Shown: piece after piece, positions 15,251 through 23,993 of the stretch
Layout: each line of letters begins with the position of its first letter
Numbering within the stretch: position 1 is the first letter of the stretch
Assembly: GCA_902826245.1 (NCBI GenBank)
Contig: CADEEA010000001.1
Location: 62,001 to 126,000, forward strand
Direction of reading: 5' to 3'
Source of the DNA: an uncultured Alphaproteobacteria bacterium
GTDB lineage: Bacteria; Pseudomonadota; Alphaproteobacteria; Caulobacterales; Aquidulcibacteraceae
Length of the DNA: 64,000 nt
Notes under the pieces: generated by a model
Seen by the model: only the letters and a program-made list of their open reading frames with translations
Database searches by the model: none
Told to the model about the DNA's origin: nothing
Made by a program: the position numbers and the translations under genes

Positions 15251-15705
15251 AGGTTTCTCGGCTGTCTCAGTGCCTCAATACGCCGGCAGGCGTGAGCTTT
15301 GAAGAAGCTGCGGCCGGCGCCGAAGCGGCGCTCGCCGAACTCGCAGTCGAAGCAGGCTCGCAAATGGCTGCTGGTGTTTCAGCGCTCAGCGTCGCGTGCG
15401 CGGACTACGCCAAGGCGCGGGACGGCGCTTCGCTTATGCGCATTCACTGTATCGCCACCGAGCTTTACACGGTCGCTGGCACCTTCGAGGCGCCACACCT
15501 GGCCGCTTCCGCCAAGACGCTTGCCGACTTCATCGAGGAAACCGCCAACCCTGATCAATGCCCCCCCGCGCTGCTGGCGATGTTTGCGCAAGCAATCAGC
15601 GCTCTGCAGCGCGGCGGCGCTGGCGGCCAAACGCCAGCTCAACTCGCACGGGGACTAAGCCTGCTGGCGAGCCGGGCGCTTTCGGGGCAAGTGCAATTGC
15701 CCTAG
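15244..15705 (+). CDS. Helical HPt-like protein paired with the receiver protein
   Basis: 153 residues, almost wholly helical. The segment around His67 (RIHCIATELYTVAGTFEAPH) and the following LAASAKTLADFIE resemble the H-x-L-K-G...LGA..L....L.. helix pair of histidine phosphotransfer domains, though the usual K-G after the His is absent. The gene overlaps the upstream receiver gene by 7 bp, which supports a two-protein relay. The HPt assignment is an inference; the protein could be an unrelated partner. No kinase lies nearby. Confidence 0.5.
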   Translation: MVKVSRLSQCLNTPAGVSFEEAAAGAEAALAELAVEAGSQMAAGVSALSVACADYAKARDGASLMRIHCIATELYTVAGTFEAPHLAASAKTLADFIEETANPDQCPPALLAMFAQAISALQRGGAGGQTPAQLARGLSLLASRALSGQVQLP

Positions 15706-15739
15706 CGGCGGGATCGCGCCTCTTCCCACCCCTCCGCAG

Positions 15740-16928
15740 GGTGCGGGCTTCCAGGTCTGGTGGGATACCGCCTGGGCGGTCGTGGTGCTGTGATCTTCGC
15801 GCTCGGTGCAGTCAAAATGGGTGCGTGCGGAAGCGACGCTCGGCGAGCGCAAATCGGCGCTGATCCCGGTGATGATCGAGCCATGCGAGCGCCCGATCAT
15901 GTTCGAACTGATCCAGACCGCCGATCTCACCAATTGGCAGGGCGATTTGACCGACGCCAACTGGTTGGCGTTCATCGCGGACGTGCGCGAACATGTGGAC
16001 CGCAAGCGCAACATCGAGGCTGCAGCGGCCGCGGAGACAGCCCAGGAGAAGGCGCCCTCGAAGGAGCGCAAGACCAAAAAAAGAAAGGCGGCGTTGGCGG
16101 CCTGTTGTTCGGGTTGGTCGCTTTGATTGCCGCGGGCGCCGCGGGATTCTACTTCTGGCAACAATATCAAGCGGGCGTAATCGCTGAGGTCACGCAAACT
16201 CCTGCGCCGCAAACGCCGCAGCCGGCAGCGGCGACCCTGTTCAGCTATTGCGAAGGCTGCCCAGAAATGAAGCGCTTGACTGGCGGCGCGTTTCGCATGG
16301 GCTCGCCAGAGAGCGAACCTGGCCGGCGCGCTTGGGAGGGTCAACAACGCGATGTGGCAGCTTTCGCCATCAGCACCCACGAAGTCACGCTCGCGCAATG
16401 GGATGCGTGCTACGCGGCGGGCAGCTGCAGCGGCTACACCCCGCCAGATCGTGGTTGGGGCGCGGCGCTCGCCCAGCGCTGATGGTGTCGTGGAGCGACG
16501 CGCAGGCTTATGTGCAATGGCTTAGCCAACGCACCGGGCGCACCTATCGACTGCCCTCGGAAGCGGAGTGGGAATATGCCGCCAGAGGCGGCGCAGCGGG
16601 CGCTTATTGGTGGGGACCGCAATACGATGCGAGCAAGGTCAGCGCGGGCCGAACCAGTGAAGTCGGTTCGCATGCCGCCAACGCGTTTGGCCTGTTCGAT
16701 ATGACCGGCAATGTCGCCGAATGGGTCGAAGATTGCTACGTCAGCGGCTATTCCGGTGCGCCAAACGACGGTCGCCCAGTGCTCGAGGGCAATTGCGAGA
16801 TGCGGGTGATCCGAGGCGGCTCCTGGCGCGACGACGCCAACGGTCTGCGCATCGCCAGCCGCGGCCGCATTGGTCGAACCACGCGCGACAGCGGGGTCGG
16901 CTTCAGAGTGGCGACGGCGGCGGACTAG
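15740..16928 (+). pseudogene. Broken TIR - transmembrane - formylglycine-generating-enzyme-like gene
   Basis: Fragments in three frames reassemble one protein. The TIR part begins abruptly (GFQVWWDT), is joined by deletion to AWAVVVL, hits TGA at 15791-15793 where TIR proteins have Trp, then continues SVQSKWVRAEATLGERKSAL to about 16070. A one-base loss in the A tract near 16076-16082 shifts to the frame with the membrane helix (GLLFGLVALIAAGAAGFYFW) and the start of the FGE/SUMF1 domain (GGAFRMGSPESEP). A second one-base loss near 16459 shifts again to VSWSDAQAYVQWLSQRTG and the intact end MTGNVAEWVEDCY, RGGSWRDDA, to the stop at 16926-16928. Most of the TIR N-terminus is gone. Confidence 0.75.
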
Positions 16929-17090
16929 GATGTATGCCTAGAAGGCGACGCCGTTCATCGGCCCGCCGCGCACCATGGGGTGCGGTCGGGCCCGACAAAG
17001 CGCAGCGCGCTGGTGAAGATTGTGGCTTGCCAACGCCCGTGCGGGATCGCGGCGACACAGCATGACTTTGCAAATTCCAGATTCGCCACA

Positions 17091-17528
17091 CTAGCCGCCC
17101 CACCTCGCAAAAAAGTCCGCGTTCTGAGCGCGCGCTTCATCCGCGAAAAGCCCGACTTCAACGCCGATCCCCGCCGCGCGCAGACGCTCGACGCCAACAC
17201 CGGAGGCAAACGGATGGGGATCGCGCGCAGCAATCACGACACGCGCGACGCCCGCTTGGATAAGACGATCCGCGCACGAAAGCGCGCCACTCGTGCGTTT
17301 GGCGCAGGGCTCCAGCGTGACGTAAGCCGTCGCGCCGCGCGCGCGTTCGCCAGCCCGCGCCAGCGCCTGCTCCTCCGCGTGCGGGCGGCCGCCTTCAGCG
17401 GTGGCGGCTTCGGCGATGATGGCGCCGTTCTTCTCGATCACGCAGCCGACGCTGGGGTTGTCGCCGGTGCGGCCGACGCGCGCGGCGGCGAGGGCTAGCG
17501 CGCGGGACATGTGGGCGGCGGCGGTCAT
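17091..17528 (-). CDS. RibD-type pyrimidine deaminase domain protein (reductase domain absent)
   Basis: 145 residues from MTAAAHMSRALALAAARVGR. The zinc site of cytidine-deaminase-fold RibD is visible: GGRPHAEEQAL (His and catalytic Glu) and LEPCAKRTSGALSCADRLI (two Cys). Canonical RibD is about 360 residues, with a C-terminal NADPH reductase; here the protein stops at QNADFFARWGG, just where the reductase would begin. So it is a stand-alone deaminase or a truncated RibD. The upstream extension of the ORF is repeat sequence and was rejected. The role in riboflavin synthesis is probable but unproven. Confidence 0.75.
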   Translation of the reverse strand: MTAAAHMSRALALAAARVGRTGDNPSVGCVIEKNGAIIAEAATAEGGRPHAEEQALARAGERARGATAYVTLEPCAKRTSGALSCADRLIQAGVARVVIAARDPHPFASGVGVERLRAAGIGVEVGLFADEARAQNADFFARWGG

Positions 17529-17542
17529 AGGCGTGGAACTGA

Positions 17543-17666
17543 CCCTCTCCCCTTGAGGGGAGAAGGTGGCCCGTAGGGCCGGATGAGGGATCTGCGCGCG
17601 CTCCGGATAGAGCCCATTCCCCTCACCCGTCGCTTCGCGACACCCTCTCCCCTCAAGGGGAGAGGG
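17543..17666. repeat. Palindromic repeat pair, family C
   Basis: Two palindromes, CCCTCTCCCCTTGAGGGGAG (from 17543) and CCCTCTCCCCTCAAGGGGAG (from 17643), flank a pair of smaller elements (GGCCCGTAGGGCC at 17568-17580; GTCGCTTCGCGAC at 17630-17642). The whole is an inverted doublet between the deaminase gene and gpmA, typical of dispersed REP-like elements. Confidence 0.75.
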
Positions 17667-17685
17667 TTGCACGGCGCTACCGCGC

Positions 17686-18405
17686 TCATCCCGGCAGCCC
17701 CGGCAATTTCTCCGCCCGCGCTTCATCCAGATAGCGCGCGGAAACGGGCCGGAGCCCAGCATCCAGCTCGATCAGCAGCGGATTGCCCGTCGGCATTTCC
17801 ACGTGCACGATCTCGCCATCCGCTACGCCAAACAAATGCTTCACGATCGCGCGCAGCGAATTGCCGTGGGCGGCGACGATGAGGTTTGCCCCCGTGCGCA
17901 AATCCGGCGCGATGACTTCGTTCCAATACGGCAGCACGCGCTCCAGTGTGAGCTTCAGCGATTCCGTGCGCGGCAAATTCTCCACGCCCGCATAGCGGCG
18001 ATCCTTGGAGAAATCGTGTTCGCTTGACGCATCGAGCGGCGGCGGCGGCGTGTCGTAGGAGCGGCGCCAGATTTTCACCTGCTCCTCGCCGTGCTTGGCC
18101 GCGGTCTCGGCCTTGTTGAGCCCAGTCAACGCGCCATAATGGCGCTCGTTCAGCCGCCAGGAGCGCTCCACCGGCAGCCAGTTCAACCTAGCTGTTTCAA
18201 GCGCCAGATTGCCGGTGCGGATCGCGCGCGTCTGCACCGAGGTGTGGAGCTTGTCGAACGCTATGCCCGACCCGGCCAGCAACTCTCCGGCGCGGCGGGC
18301 TTCCGCTTCGCCCTTCGGCGTCAGGTCGACATCAACCCAGCCAGTGAAACGGTTTTCGAGATTCCACTGGCTCTGGCCGTGGCGAAGTAGAGCGAGAAAA
18401 GTCAT
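17686..18405 (-). CDS. gpmA: 2,3-bisphosphoglycerate-dependent phosphoglycerate mutase
   Basis: 239 residues. It interconverts 3- and 2-phosphoglycerate in glycolysis. The phosphohistidine motif [10 protein letters not shown] (7-16) is followed by [44 protein letters not shown] and the second catalytic His in [16 protein letters not shown]. Length matches dPGM enzymes. It stands alone between the repeat doublet and the DUF4199 group. Confidence 0.95.
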   Translation of the reverse strand: MTFLALLRHGQSQWNLENRFTGWVDVDLTPKGEAEARRAGELLAGSGIAFDKLHTSVQTRAIRTGNLALETARLNWLPVERSWRLNERHYGALTGLNKAETAAKHGEEQVKIWRRSYDTPPPPLDASSEHDFSKDRRYAGVENLPRTESLKLTLERVLPYWNEVIAPDLRTGANLIVAAHGNSLRAIVKHLFGVADGEIVHVEMPTGNPLLIELDAGLRPVSARYLDEARAEKLPGLPG

Positions 18406-18436
18406 GGCCCTTGCTTCGCCACGTCGGCGGCGCGCG

Positions 18437-18979
18437 TCAAGACACTGGGGGCGCGCGCGCCGGCAGAAACCGGCTGTTGCGCAACAGCGCCGCTGAGATG
18501 AGGGAAATCAACAGCCCAACCGGGAATATCTCGATGAATGTCATCGGCAGCCGGACCAGCGGGTTGCGGTATTGTTCGGCGAAGGTCGCCATTTCTGCCG
18601 CCAGACGCTCGACTTCCGCAGCCGAGGCGCCCCGCTCACGCGCCGCCGCGACCATGGACTCGCCATAAGCGCCGGCGAATGCGTAATTGGTCAAGGCCAT
18701 ATAGACCTCCCAACCAACGACATAAATCGCGCCGGCGACGACGCTGATCCCCAGCCCCATGAGAAAGGCGGGCAGGAATTTGATGACGCCCCCAAGCGCG
18801 TTATCGCGATATCCCTTGACCGCAACGAATATCGTCGACAGCGCCAGCAGCATGATACTGTAGCCAAGCAGCACCGAGTGGTCGGACATGTCCGGCTTCG
18901 CCAGCAGGAGATAAGCGAATGTCGGCGCGATGACGATCAAACCAGCGATGGCGCCATAAGTCAGAATAGGTCGCAACAT
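18437..18979 (-). CDS. DUF4199 membrane protein
   Basis: 180 residues from [20 protein letters not shown]; the start inside the ORF was chosen to begin the first membrane helix. Four hydrophobic segments: about 5-27, 33-53 ([20 protein letters not shown]), 65-90, and 150-172. A charged amphipathic stretch ([20 protein letters not shown]) lies between the last two. This is the DUF4199 layout; its function is unknown. It follows a VOC gene by 14 bp, and a membrane LuxR gene lies further upstream, an arrangement that suggests one regulated unit. Confidence 0.85.
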   Translation of the reverse strand: MLRPILTYGAIAGLIVIAPTFAYLLLAKPDMSDHSVLLGYSIMLLALSTIFVAVKGYRDNALGGVIKFLPAFLMGLGISVVAGAIYVVGWEVYMALTNYAFAGAYGESMVAAARERGASAAEVERLAAEMATFAEQYRNPLVRLPMTFIEIFPVGLLISLISAALLRNSRFLPARAPPVS

Positions 18980-18993
18980 GATGATCCCCTGTT

Positions 18994-19377
18994 TCAGCCG
19001 TTGAATGGTTTCGGTTCCCACAGCTCGATCTTGCGGCCCTCGGGGTCCATGATGTGGGCGAAGCGGCCATTGGCCTCTTCGGGAAACAGCTTAACCGGCT
19101 CGACCCCATGCTGCCTGCAGCGGTCGAGCATGCCGTCGAGGTCATCGACGACAAGGTTGAGCATGAAGTCATGCGTTGATGGCTCGATGTAGCTGCCGTC
19201 CCCCATGATGTTGAACACCGTCCCCGCGCCCGGCTGGGCGGCGAATTCTGAGGCGGGGAACCAGGTCCCGCCCCATTCCGTCGGCGCAACGCCAAGCACG
19301 CGCGAATACCATTCCCGCAACGCATCTCTGTCACGCGCCTTGAGGAACACCCCGCCGACGCCAAGCACTTTCGCCAT
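18994..19377 (-). CDS. VOC-family (glyoxalase-like) protein
   Basis: 127 residues with a single vicinal-oxygen-chelate domain made of paired beta-alpha-beta-beta-beta modules: GVGGVFLKARDRDALREWYS at the start, DFMLNLVVDDLDGMLDR in the middle, and HIMDPEGRKIELWEPK at the end, where the Glu is the last metal ligand. Possible functions include glyoxalase, dioxygenase or resistance protein; the sequence does not decide. It sits 14 bp before DUF4199 and 94 bp after the LuxR gene. Confidence 0.85.
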   Translation of the reverse strand: MAKVLGVGGVFLKARDRDALREWYSRVLGVAPTEWGGTWFPASEFAAQPGAGTVFNIMGDGSYIEPSTHDFMLNLVVDDLDGMLDRCRQHGVEPVKLFPEEANGRFAHIMDPEGRKIELWEPKPFNG

Positions 19378-19471
19378 GTTCCACCGCTCCTGTTGTCAAA
19401 GGCCTGGAGACCACATGCCGCAGTGGCGAACAATCGCCCAAAAGGGTGATTTGGCTGAAATCACCCAGAAA

Positions 19472-19888
19472 TCATGGGATCAATCCGAGTTCTCTGGCCT
19501 TGAGGATCGCTTCTGTTCGGCGCGCGGCCCCGAGCTTCTCAAACAAGCGAGCGACGTGCGTTTTGACCGTGTTGGGAGATACGGAAAGCAGGTTCGAGAT
19601 TTCCTTGTTCGAGCGCCCGGCCGCGAGCTGACGAAGCACCTCGTACTCGCGCGCACTTATCCCCAGCGACCTCTGCGCGGCCACGTTTGGCTCGAACCGG
19701 GCGCTTGGGGAAGACGCCGGAAACGCTCGTCGCCCGACCCACACGCCCAGCGCGAGGAACGCGGCGGCGATCAGCCCAAGATAAATCTCGCCGGGATGGG
19801 ACCGTACCCACACGTGGTATTCGACCCATTGCAGCGCCGCAGCGGCCGCGGCCAACGCCAAACCATAGATCAGGACCGTCCGCAGCAT
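19472..19888 (-). CDS. Membrane-anchored LuxR-type transcriptional regulator
   Basis: 138 residues. Two hydrophobic helices (about 4-22 and 36-54) precede a C-terminal GerE/LuxR HTH domain at about 75-135: LGISAREYEVLRQLAAGRSN, then KEISNLLSVSPNTVKTHVAR, with the invariant recognition helix. There is no receiver or autoinducer domain, so signal input would be through the membrane segments. It is upstream of VOC and DUF4199 on the same strand and probably controls them (inference). Confidence 0.88.
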   Translation of the reverse strand: MLRTVLIYGLALAAAAAALQWVEYHVWVRSHPGEIYLGLIAAAFLALGVWVGRRAFPASSPSARFEPNVAAQRSLGISAREYEVLRQLAAGRSNKEISNLLSVSPNTVKTHVARLFEKLGAARRTEAILKARELGLIP

Positions 19889-19969
19889 CGGCGCGAGCTT
19901 AGTGGCTGGAGCGGCCCGCGTCAGCTGGCGGCTTTGCGGCGGCCCCCGCCCCGGCTACACCGTTCCCCA

Positions 19970-20596
19970 ATGCGCCTCTGGTTGTTCCACCCGCTGCTGT
20001 TCTACCCGCTTGCCGCCCTGCTCGCCGCGGCGCTGTTCGCGGTCAGCATACGGCCGCAATCCTGGCCAAAGCAGGCCGCGCCGGCGGCCGGCGCGATGCA
20101 AGGGCAGACAATCGTGTTCGAAGGCGCGGCGTTTGACGCCCCCGCCGTGGGCGCAGAGCAGAATATGACGGTGAAGCGCGATTATTGGGGCCGTGCAATG
20201 TCCCTGATGATCGCCCAGAAGCCCGGCCAGCCAGCCCCTACCCCCGCCGAACTTGGCGCCCGCATTCTGCTCACCGGCGAGCGCGCAGCGTTGCTCGAAG
20301 GAAATCCGGTGATAGTCGAAGTGAGCTACCTGCCCCTCCCCATCAACGCCGCCTCAGGGCTGGCGGTGAGCGTCCAGGGCATCGGCCCGGCGGAATGGGT
20401 GAGCCAACCCACGCCGCCCCAGCCAGGCACGCTGCGCTTCGAACTGCCCCCCCAGATCGCCGTGGACGCGATCGGGCTGCGCGCGCTGAGCGACGGGACC
20501 GACCAAGCCTACGGCCTCGAGATCACCCGCATCAGCGTGTCGGTTGCCGCACCGCCGCCGCCCGAAGCGCCGGCGGAAGCTCCCCCCGGCAATTGA
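19970..20596 (+). CDS. Hypothetical exported or membrane-anchored protein
   Basis: 208 residues from MRLWLFHPLLFYPLAALLAA, with one N-terminal hydrophobic helix (6-27) ending before a proline-rich linker. The soluble part contains GQTIVFEGAAFDAPAVGAEQ and a beta-rich region (NPVIVEVSYLPLPINAASGL, GTLRFELPPQIAVDAIGLRA), then a proline-alanine tail. It resembles a jelly-roll-like periplasmic domain, but I do not recognise the family. It lies upstream of the phosphomannomutase gene on the same strand with a 57-bp gap and may belong to the polysaccharide unit. Confidence 0.75.
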   Translation: MRLWLFHPLLFYPLAALLAAALFAVSIRPQSWPKQAAPAAGAMQGQTIVFEGAAFDAPAVGAEQNMTVKRDYWGRAMSLMIAQKPGQPAPTPAELGARILLTGERAALLEGNPVIVEVSYLPLPINAASGLAVSVQGIGPAEWVSQPTPPQPGTLRFELPPQIAVDAIGLRALSDGTDQAYGLEITRISVSVAAPPPPEAPAEAPPGN

Positions 20597-20653
20597 ACTT
20601 TCGTCTCCTTTCGCCCAAACACCGACTTTCTCTTCGCTCTGGACTTGACCCTC

Positions 20654-22177
20654 ATGCTGCCTGCGCCGCGCGCAAGCCTTCCCGCCAACACGGCGGAGTT
20701 CGAAGATTTTCCCCTGGTCAAGCCGACCGGGTTTCGTGAGTACGACGCACGCTGGTGGTTCGGGATTTCTGGAAACGCCAAGGCGCCGGAGCTGAACCTC
20801 CTCGGCGTGCAGGCCCTGGGATTAGGGCTCGCCACCTTGGTGCACGAATTCGGCGTGGCGCCGAAAATCGTCGTCGGCCACGATTTCCGCTTCTATTCGC
20901 AATCGATCAAGCAGGCGCTGACGCTCGGGCTGATGCAGGGCGGCATGGAGGTGCTCGATATCGGCTTGGCGCTTTCGCCCACCGCCTATTTCGCGCAATT
21001 CGCATTGGACGCTCCGTGCGTGGCGATGGTGACCGCGAGCCACAATGAAAACGGCTGGACCGGCGTGAAGATGGGCGCCGACCGGCCGCTCACCTTCGGC
21101 CCCGACGAAATGGGGCGCCTAAAGGAGATCGTGCTCGGCGGCCGCTTCAAAACGCGCGCGGGCGGCACCTACACACGCGTCGAAGGCATGCGCGAACGCC
21201 ACATCGCCGATGTCGCTTCGCGGGTGAAGCTCTCGCGCCCGCTCAAAGTGGTCGCAGCCTGCGGCAACGGCACCGCCGGCGCCTTCGCGCCGGAGGCGCT
21301 GCGGCGCATGGGCGCCGAAGTGGTCGAGCTTCATTGCGCGCTCGACTGGACGTTCCCGCACTACAACGCCAATCCCGAAGACAGCGAGATGTTGCACGAC
21401 ATGGCCGCAGCGGTCCGCGCGCACGGCGCCGATCTCGCGCTTGGCTTCGACGGCGACGGCGATCGCTGCGGCGTCGTCGACGATGAGGGCGAGGAAATCT
21501 TCGCCGATAAAGTTGGCTTGATGCTGGCGCGAGATCTTTCCGCGACGCATCCGAACGCGACTTTCGTGGTCGATGTGAAATCCACCGGGCTTTATGCGAT
21601 CGACCCGGTGCTGAAGGCCAATGGCGCCAAGGTCGATTATTGGAAAACCGGTCATTCCTACATCAAGCGGCGTACGACAGAACTCCAAGCGCTGGCAGGT
21701 TTCGAAAAAAGCGGCCACTTCTTTTTTCGCGAACCGCTGGGTCTGGGCTATGATGACGGCATGGTCGCGGCCTCGGCGGTGCTCGCCATGCTCGATCGTA
21801 ATCCGGGCAAAAAACTCTCCGACCTGCGCAAGGCGCTGCCGCTCTCGTTCACGTCGCTGACCATGAGCCCCCATTGCGACGATGAGAAGAAGTACGGGAT
21901 CGTGGAACGCATTGTCGCTGACTACCAACGCCTCGCAACGGAAGGCGGCAAGATCCTAGGCCGCGCTATCCGCGACGTGAACATCGTGAATGGCGCGCGG
22001 GTGACGCTGGACGATGGCGCCTGGGTGCTGGTGCGGGCCTCGTCGAACAAACCTGAGCTGGTGGTCGTGGTGGAGAGCATGGCGAGCGATGACGACATGC
22101 GCGCGCTGTTCCGCGAGGAAGTGAAACCACGGCTGGCGAAGTTCGCCGAAGTCGGCGCGTATAATCAGGAGATTTGA
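20654..22177 (+). CDS. manB: Phosphomannomutase/phosphoglucomutase
   Basis: 507 residues from ATG 20654; a TTG nine bases upstream is an alternative. It is an alpha-D-phosphohexomutase: MVTASHNENGWTG carries the phosphoserine (S129), FDGDGDRCG is the metal loop, FEKSGHFFFRE is the sugar-binding loop and RASSNKPELVV the phosphate loop. Interconverts mannose- or glucose-6-P and the 1-phosphate, feeding GDP-mannose (with manC at 42.6 kb) or UDP-glucose. It is co-directional with ugd, which starts 4 bp later, so the pair is an operon. Substrate preference is not decided by sequence alone. Confidence 0.9.
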   Translation: MLPAPRASLPANTAEFEDFPLVKPTGFREYDARWWFGISGNAKAPELNLLGVQALGLGLATLVHEFGVAPKIVVGHDFRFYSQSIKQALTLGLMQGGMEVLDIGLALSPTAYFAQFALDAPCVAMVTASHNENGWTGVKMGADRPLTFGPDEMGRLKEIVLGGRFKTRAGGTYTRVEGMRERHIADVASRVKLSRPLKVVAACGNGTAGAFAPEALRRMGAEVVELHCALDWTFPHYNANPEDSEMLHDMAAAVRAHGADLALGFDGDGDRCGVVDDEGEEIFADKVGLMLARDLSATHPNATFVVDVKSTGLYAIDPVLKANGAKVDYWKTGHSYIKRRTTELQALAGFEKSGHFFFREPLGLGYDDGMVAASAVLAMLDRNPGKKLSDLRKALPLSFTSLTMSPHCDDEKKYGIVERIVADYQRLATEGGKILGRAIRDVNIVNGARVTLDDGAWVLVRASSNKPELVVVVESMASDDDMRALFREEVKPRLAKFAEVGAYNQEI

Positions 22178-22180
22178 GCC

Positions 22181-23485
22181 ATGCGCGTAACCATGATCGG
22201 CACCGGCTATGTGGGCCTTGTCTCCGGCGCGTGCTTTGCCGATTTTGGCCACACCGTCACTTGCGTCGATAAGGACGAAGGCAAGATTGCGCGCTTGCAG
22301 AAGGGCGAGATTCCCATCTTTGAGCCGGGACTCGGGGCGCTGGTGAGGGACAATGTCGAACAGGGGCGGCTTTCCTTCACGACCGACCCAAGTGCTGCCA
22401 TCCGCGACGCCGACGCGGTGTTCATTGCCGTAGGCACGCCTTCGCGACGCGGAGACGGCCACGCGGACCTCACTTACGTGTACAACGCGGCTGAGGAAAT
22501 CGCCTCGCTCATGAACGGCTACACGGTCGTCGTCACCAAATCCACGGTTCCGGTCGGTACTGGCGATGAAGTCGAGGCGATCATCAAGAAGAAGCGTCCG
22601 GACGCTGAGTTCGCCGTCGTGTCCAATCCGGAATTCCTGCGCGAGGGCGCGGCGATCAGCGACTTCAAGCGCCCCGACCGCGTCGTGGTCGGCGCAGACG
22701 ACGAGCGCGCACGCGAAGTGATGCGCGACCTCTATCGGCCGCTGTTCTTGAACGAAACACCGATCATCTTCACCGAACGGCGCACCTCGGAATTGATCAA
22801 GTACGCCGCCAACGGCTTTCTGGCCATGAAGATCACTTTCATCAACGAAATCGCCGATCTCTGCGAAGCGGTCGGCGCTAACGTACAAGAAGTCGCGCGC
22901 GGTATCGGCCTCGACAACCGCATCGGCAAGAAGTTCCTCAACGCGGGCCCGGGCTATGGCGGTTCGTGCTTTCCGAAAGATACGCTGGCGCTAATGAAAA
23001 CCGCGCGCGATCACAAGGCGCCGATCGAACTGATCGAGACCACCGTGCGCGTAAACACCGCCCGCAAACAGAAGATGGCGCAGAAAATCATCGATGCGCT
23101 CGGCGGCAATGTCAGCGGCAAAACCATCGCCGTGCTCGGCCTCACCTTCAAACCCAACACCGACGACATGCGCGACGCCCCCGCGCTCGACATCGTGCCG
23201 GCGCTGCAGGACGAAGGCGCGAAGGTGCGCGCGTTCGATCCCGAGGGCATGGAAGAAGCCAAGCACATGCTGAAGGACGTGGCCTTCGCATCCGGCCCGT
23301 ATGATTGCGTGCAGGACGCAGACGCTGTCGTGTTCATCACCGAATGGGACCAATTCCGCGCGCTGGACCTGGACCGCATGAAAAAAGCGCTGAAAACGCC
23401 GGTAGTGATCGATCTGCGCAACATCTACCGGCCCACGGAGATGGCGGCGAAGGGGTTCAGGTATGTGAGCGTGGGGCGACCTTGA
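22181..23485 (+). CDS. ugd: UDP-glucose 6-dehydrogenase
   Basis: 434 residues. The N-terminal NAD site MIGTGYVGLVSGACFADFG is typical; then VAVGTP-type motif (VFIAVGTPSRRGDGHADLTY), NPEFLREGAAISDF, and GPGYGGSCFPKDTLAL with the catalytic Cys near 266, and the C-terminal LGLTFKPNTDDMRDAPALDI. It oxidises UDP-glucose to UDP-glucuronate, the substrate for the UDP-glucuronate 4-epimerase-like gene at 40.4 kb. Directly downstream of the hexomutase, 3 bases between stop and start. Confidence 0.95.
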   Translation: MRVTMIGTGYVGLVSGACFADFGHTVTCVDKDEGKIARLQKGEIPIFEPGLGALVRDNVEQGRLSFTTDPSAAIRDADAVFIAVGTPSRRGDGHADLTYVYNAAEEIASLMNGYTVVVTKSTVPVGTGDEVEAIIKKKRPDAEFAVVSNPEFLREGAAISDFKRPDRVVVGADDERAREVMRDLYRPLFLNETPIIFTERRTSELIKYAANGFLAMKITFINEIADLCEAVGANVQEVARGIGLDNRIGKKFLNAGPGYGGSCFPKDTLALMKTARDHKAPIELIETTVRVNTARKQKMAQKIIDALGGNVSGKTIAVLGLTFKPNTDDMRDAPALDIVPALQDEGAKVRAFDPEGMEEAKHMLKDVAFASGPYDCVQDADAVVFITEWDQFRALDLDRMKKALKTPVVIDLRNIYRPTEMAAKGFRYVSVGRP

Positions 23486-23566
23486 GGTGCAGTGCGGGCA
23501 ACAGCCCCGGTGTTGCCTACTTGAAGATCGTTGATGGGCGTGTTCGACGGCTTCGCTGGGAAGACA

Positions 23567-23884
23567 TCACGTGACCCGCGGCGCGATCGCCTTCAGCGCA
23601 GCGCCAAGCTCCCGCTTGCGTTCCATCAAATCAAAATCCGTCTGCAGCCCCAGGAAAAATCCTTCGGACATGCCGAAATAACGCGCAAGGCGCAAATCCG
23701 TGTCGGCGGTCACGGCGCGTTTGCCGAGTACGATTTCGCTAATGCGGCGTGGGGGAACCTTGAGCGCGCGCGCGAGTTCGCTTTGGCTCAAATTCAAAGG
23801 CCTGAGGAATTCTTCGAGCAAAATCTCGCCTGGCGTCGGGTTCGGCAGCAAGGCGCCCTTAGTGGTAGTCGACGATTTCGACAT
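23567..23884 (-). CDS. higA: HigA-type (XRE/Xre-HTH) antitoxin
   Basis: 105 residues from MSKSSTTTKGALLPNPTPGE, chosen for its GGAGGG Shine-Dalgarno and family-like start. The HTH segment covers GEILLEEFLRPLNLSQSELA, RALKVPPRRISEIVLGKRAV, TADTDLRLARYFGMSEGFFL, exactly the HigA layout. HigA proteins repress their operon and neutralise HigB. The partner immediately upstream is only a C-terminal remnant, so this is probably an orphan antitoxin/regulator. Confidence 0.88.
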   Translation of the reverse strand: MSKSSTTTKGALLPNPTPGEILLEEFLRPLNLSQSELARALKVPPRRISEIVLGKRAVTADTDLRLARYFGMSEGFFLGLQTDFDLMERKRELGAALKAIAPRVT

Positions 23885-23993
23885 TGATCGGCCCTCCTTT
23901 CTCCCGCACGTTAAATAAGGCCCAATAGCGCCAGCCCTGCGGGCTCCGATCAACCGGGCGCTCGCCCCCCACGCGTGCATTCGTACCCGCCAT
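23859..23993 (-). pseudogene. HigB toxin remnant (C-terminal part only)
   Basis: The reverse strand reads a 44-codon frame ending GWRYWALFNVREKGGPINVE then IVDYH and TAA at 23861-23859. This is the terminal third of HigB/RelE-type toxins (..WRI.F....G..VEI.DYH), and it overlaps the higA start by 26 bases as in intact higBA operons. The N-terminal two-thirds are missing: the adjacent beta-ketoacyl synthase gene starts at 23992, where the toxin body would lie. Without the N-terminal part it should be inactive. Confidence 0.7.

Noticed and set aside
21119..21928. 269-residue reverse ORF within the hexomutase gene
   Set aside because: Antisense shadow with His/Arg-rich composition and no family resemblance.
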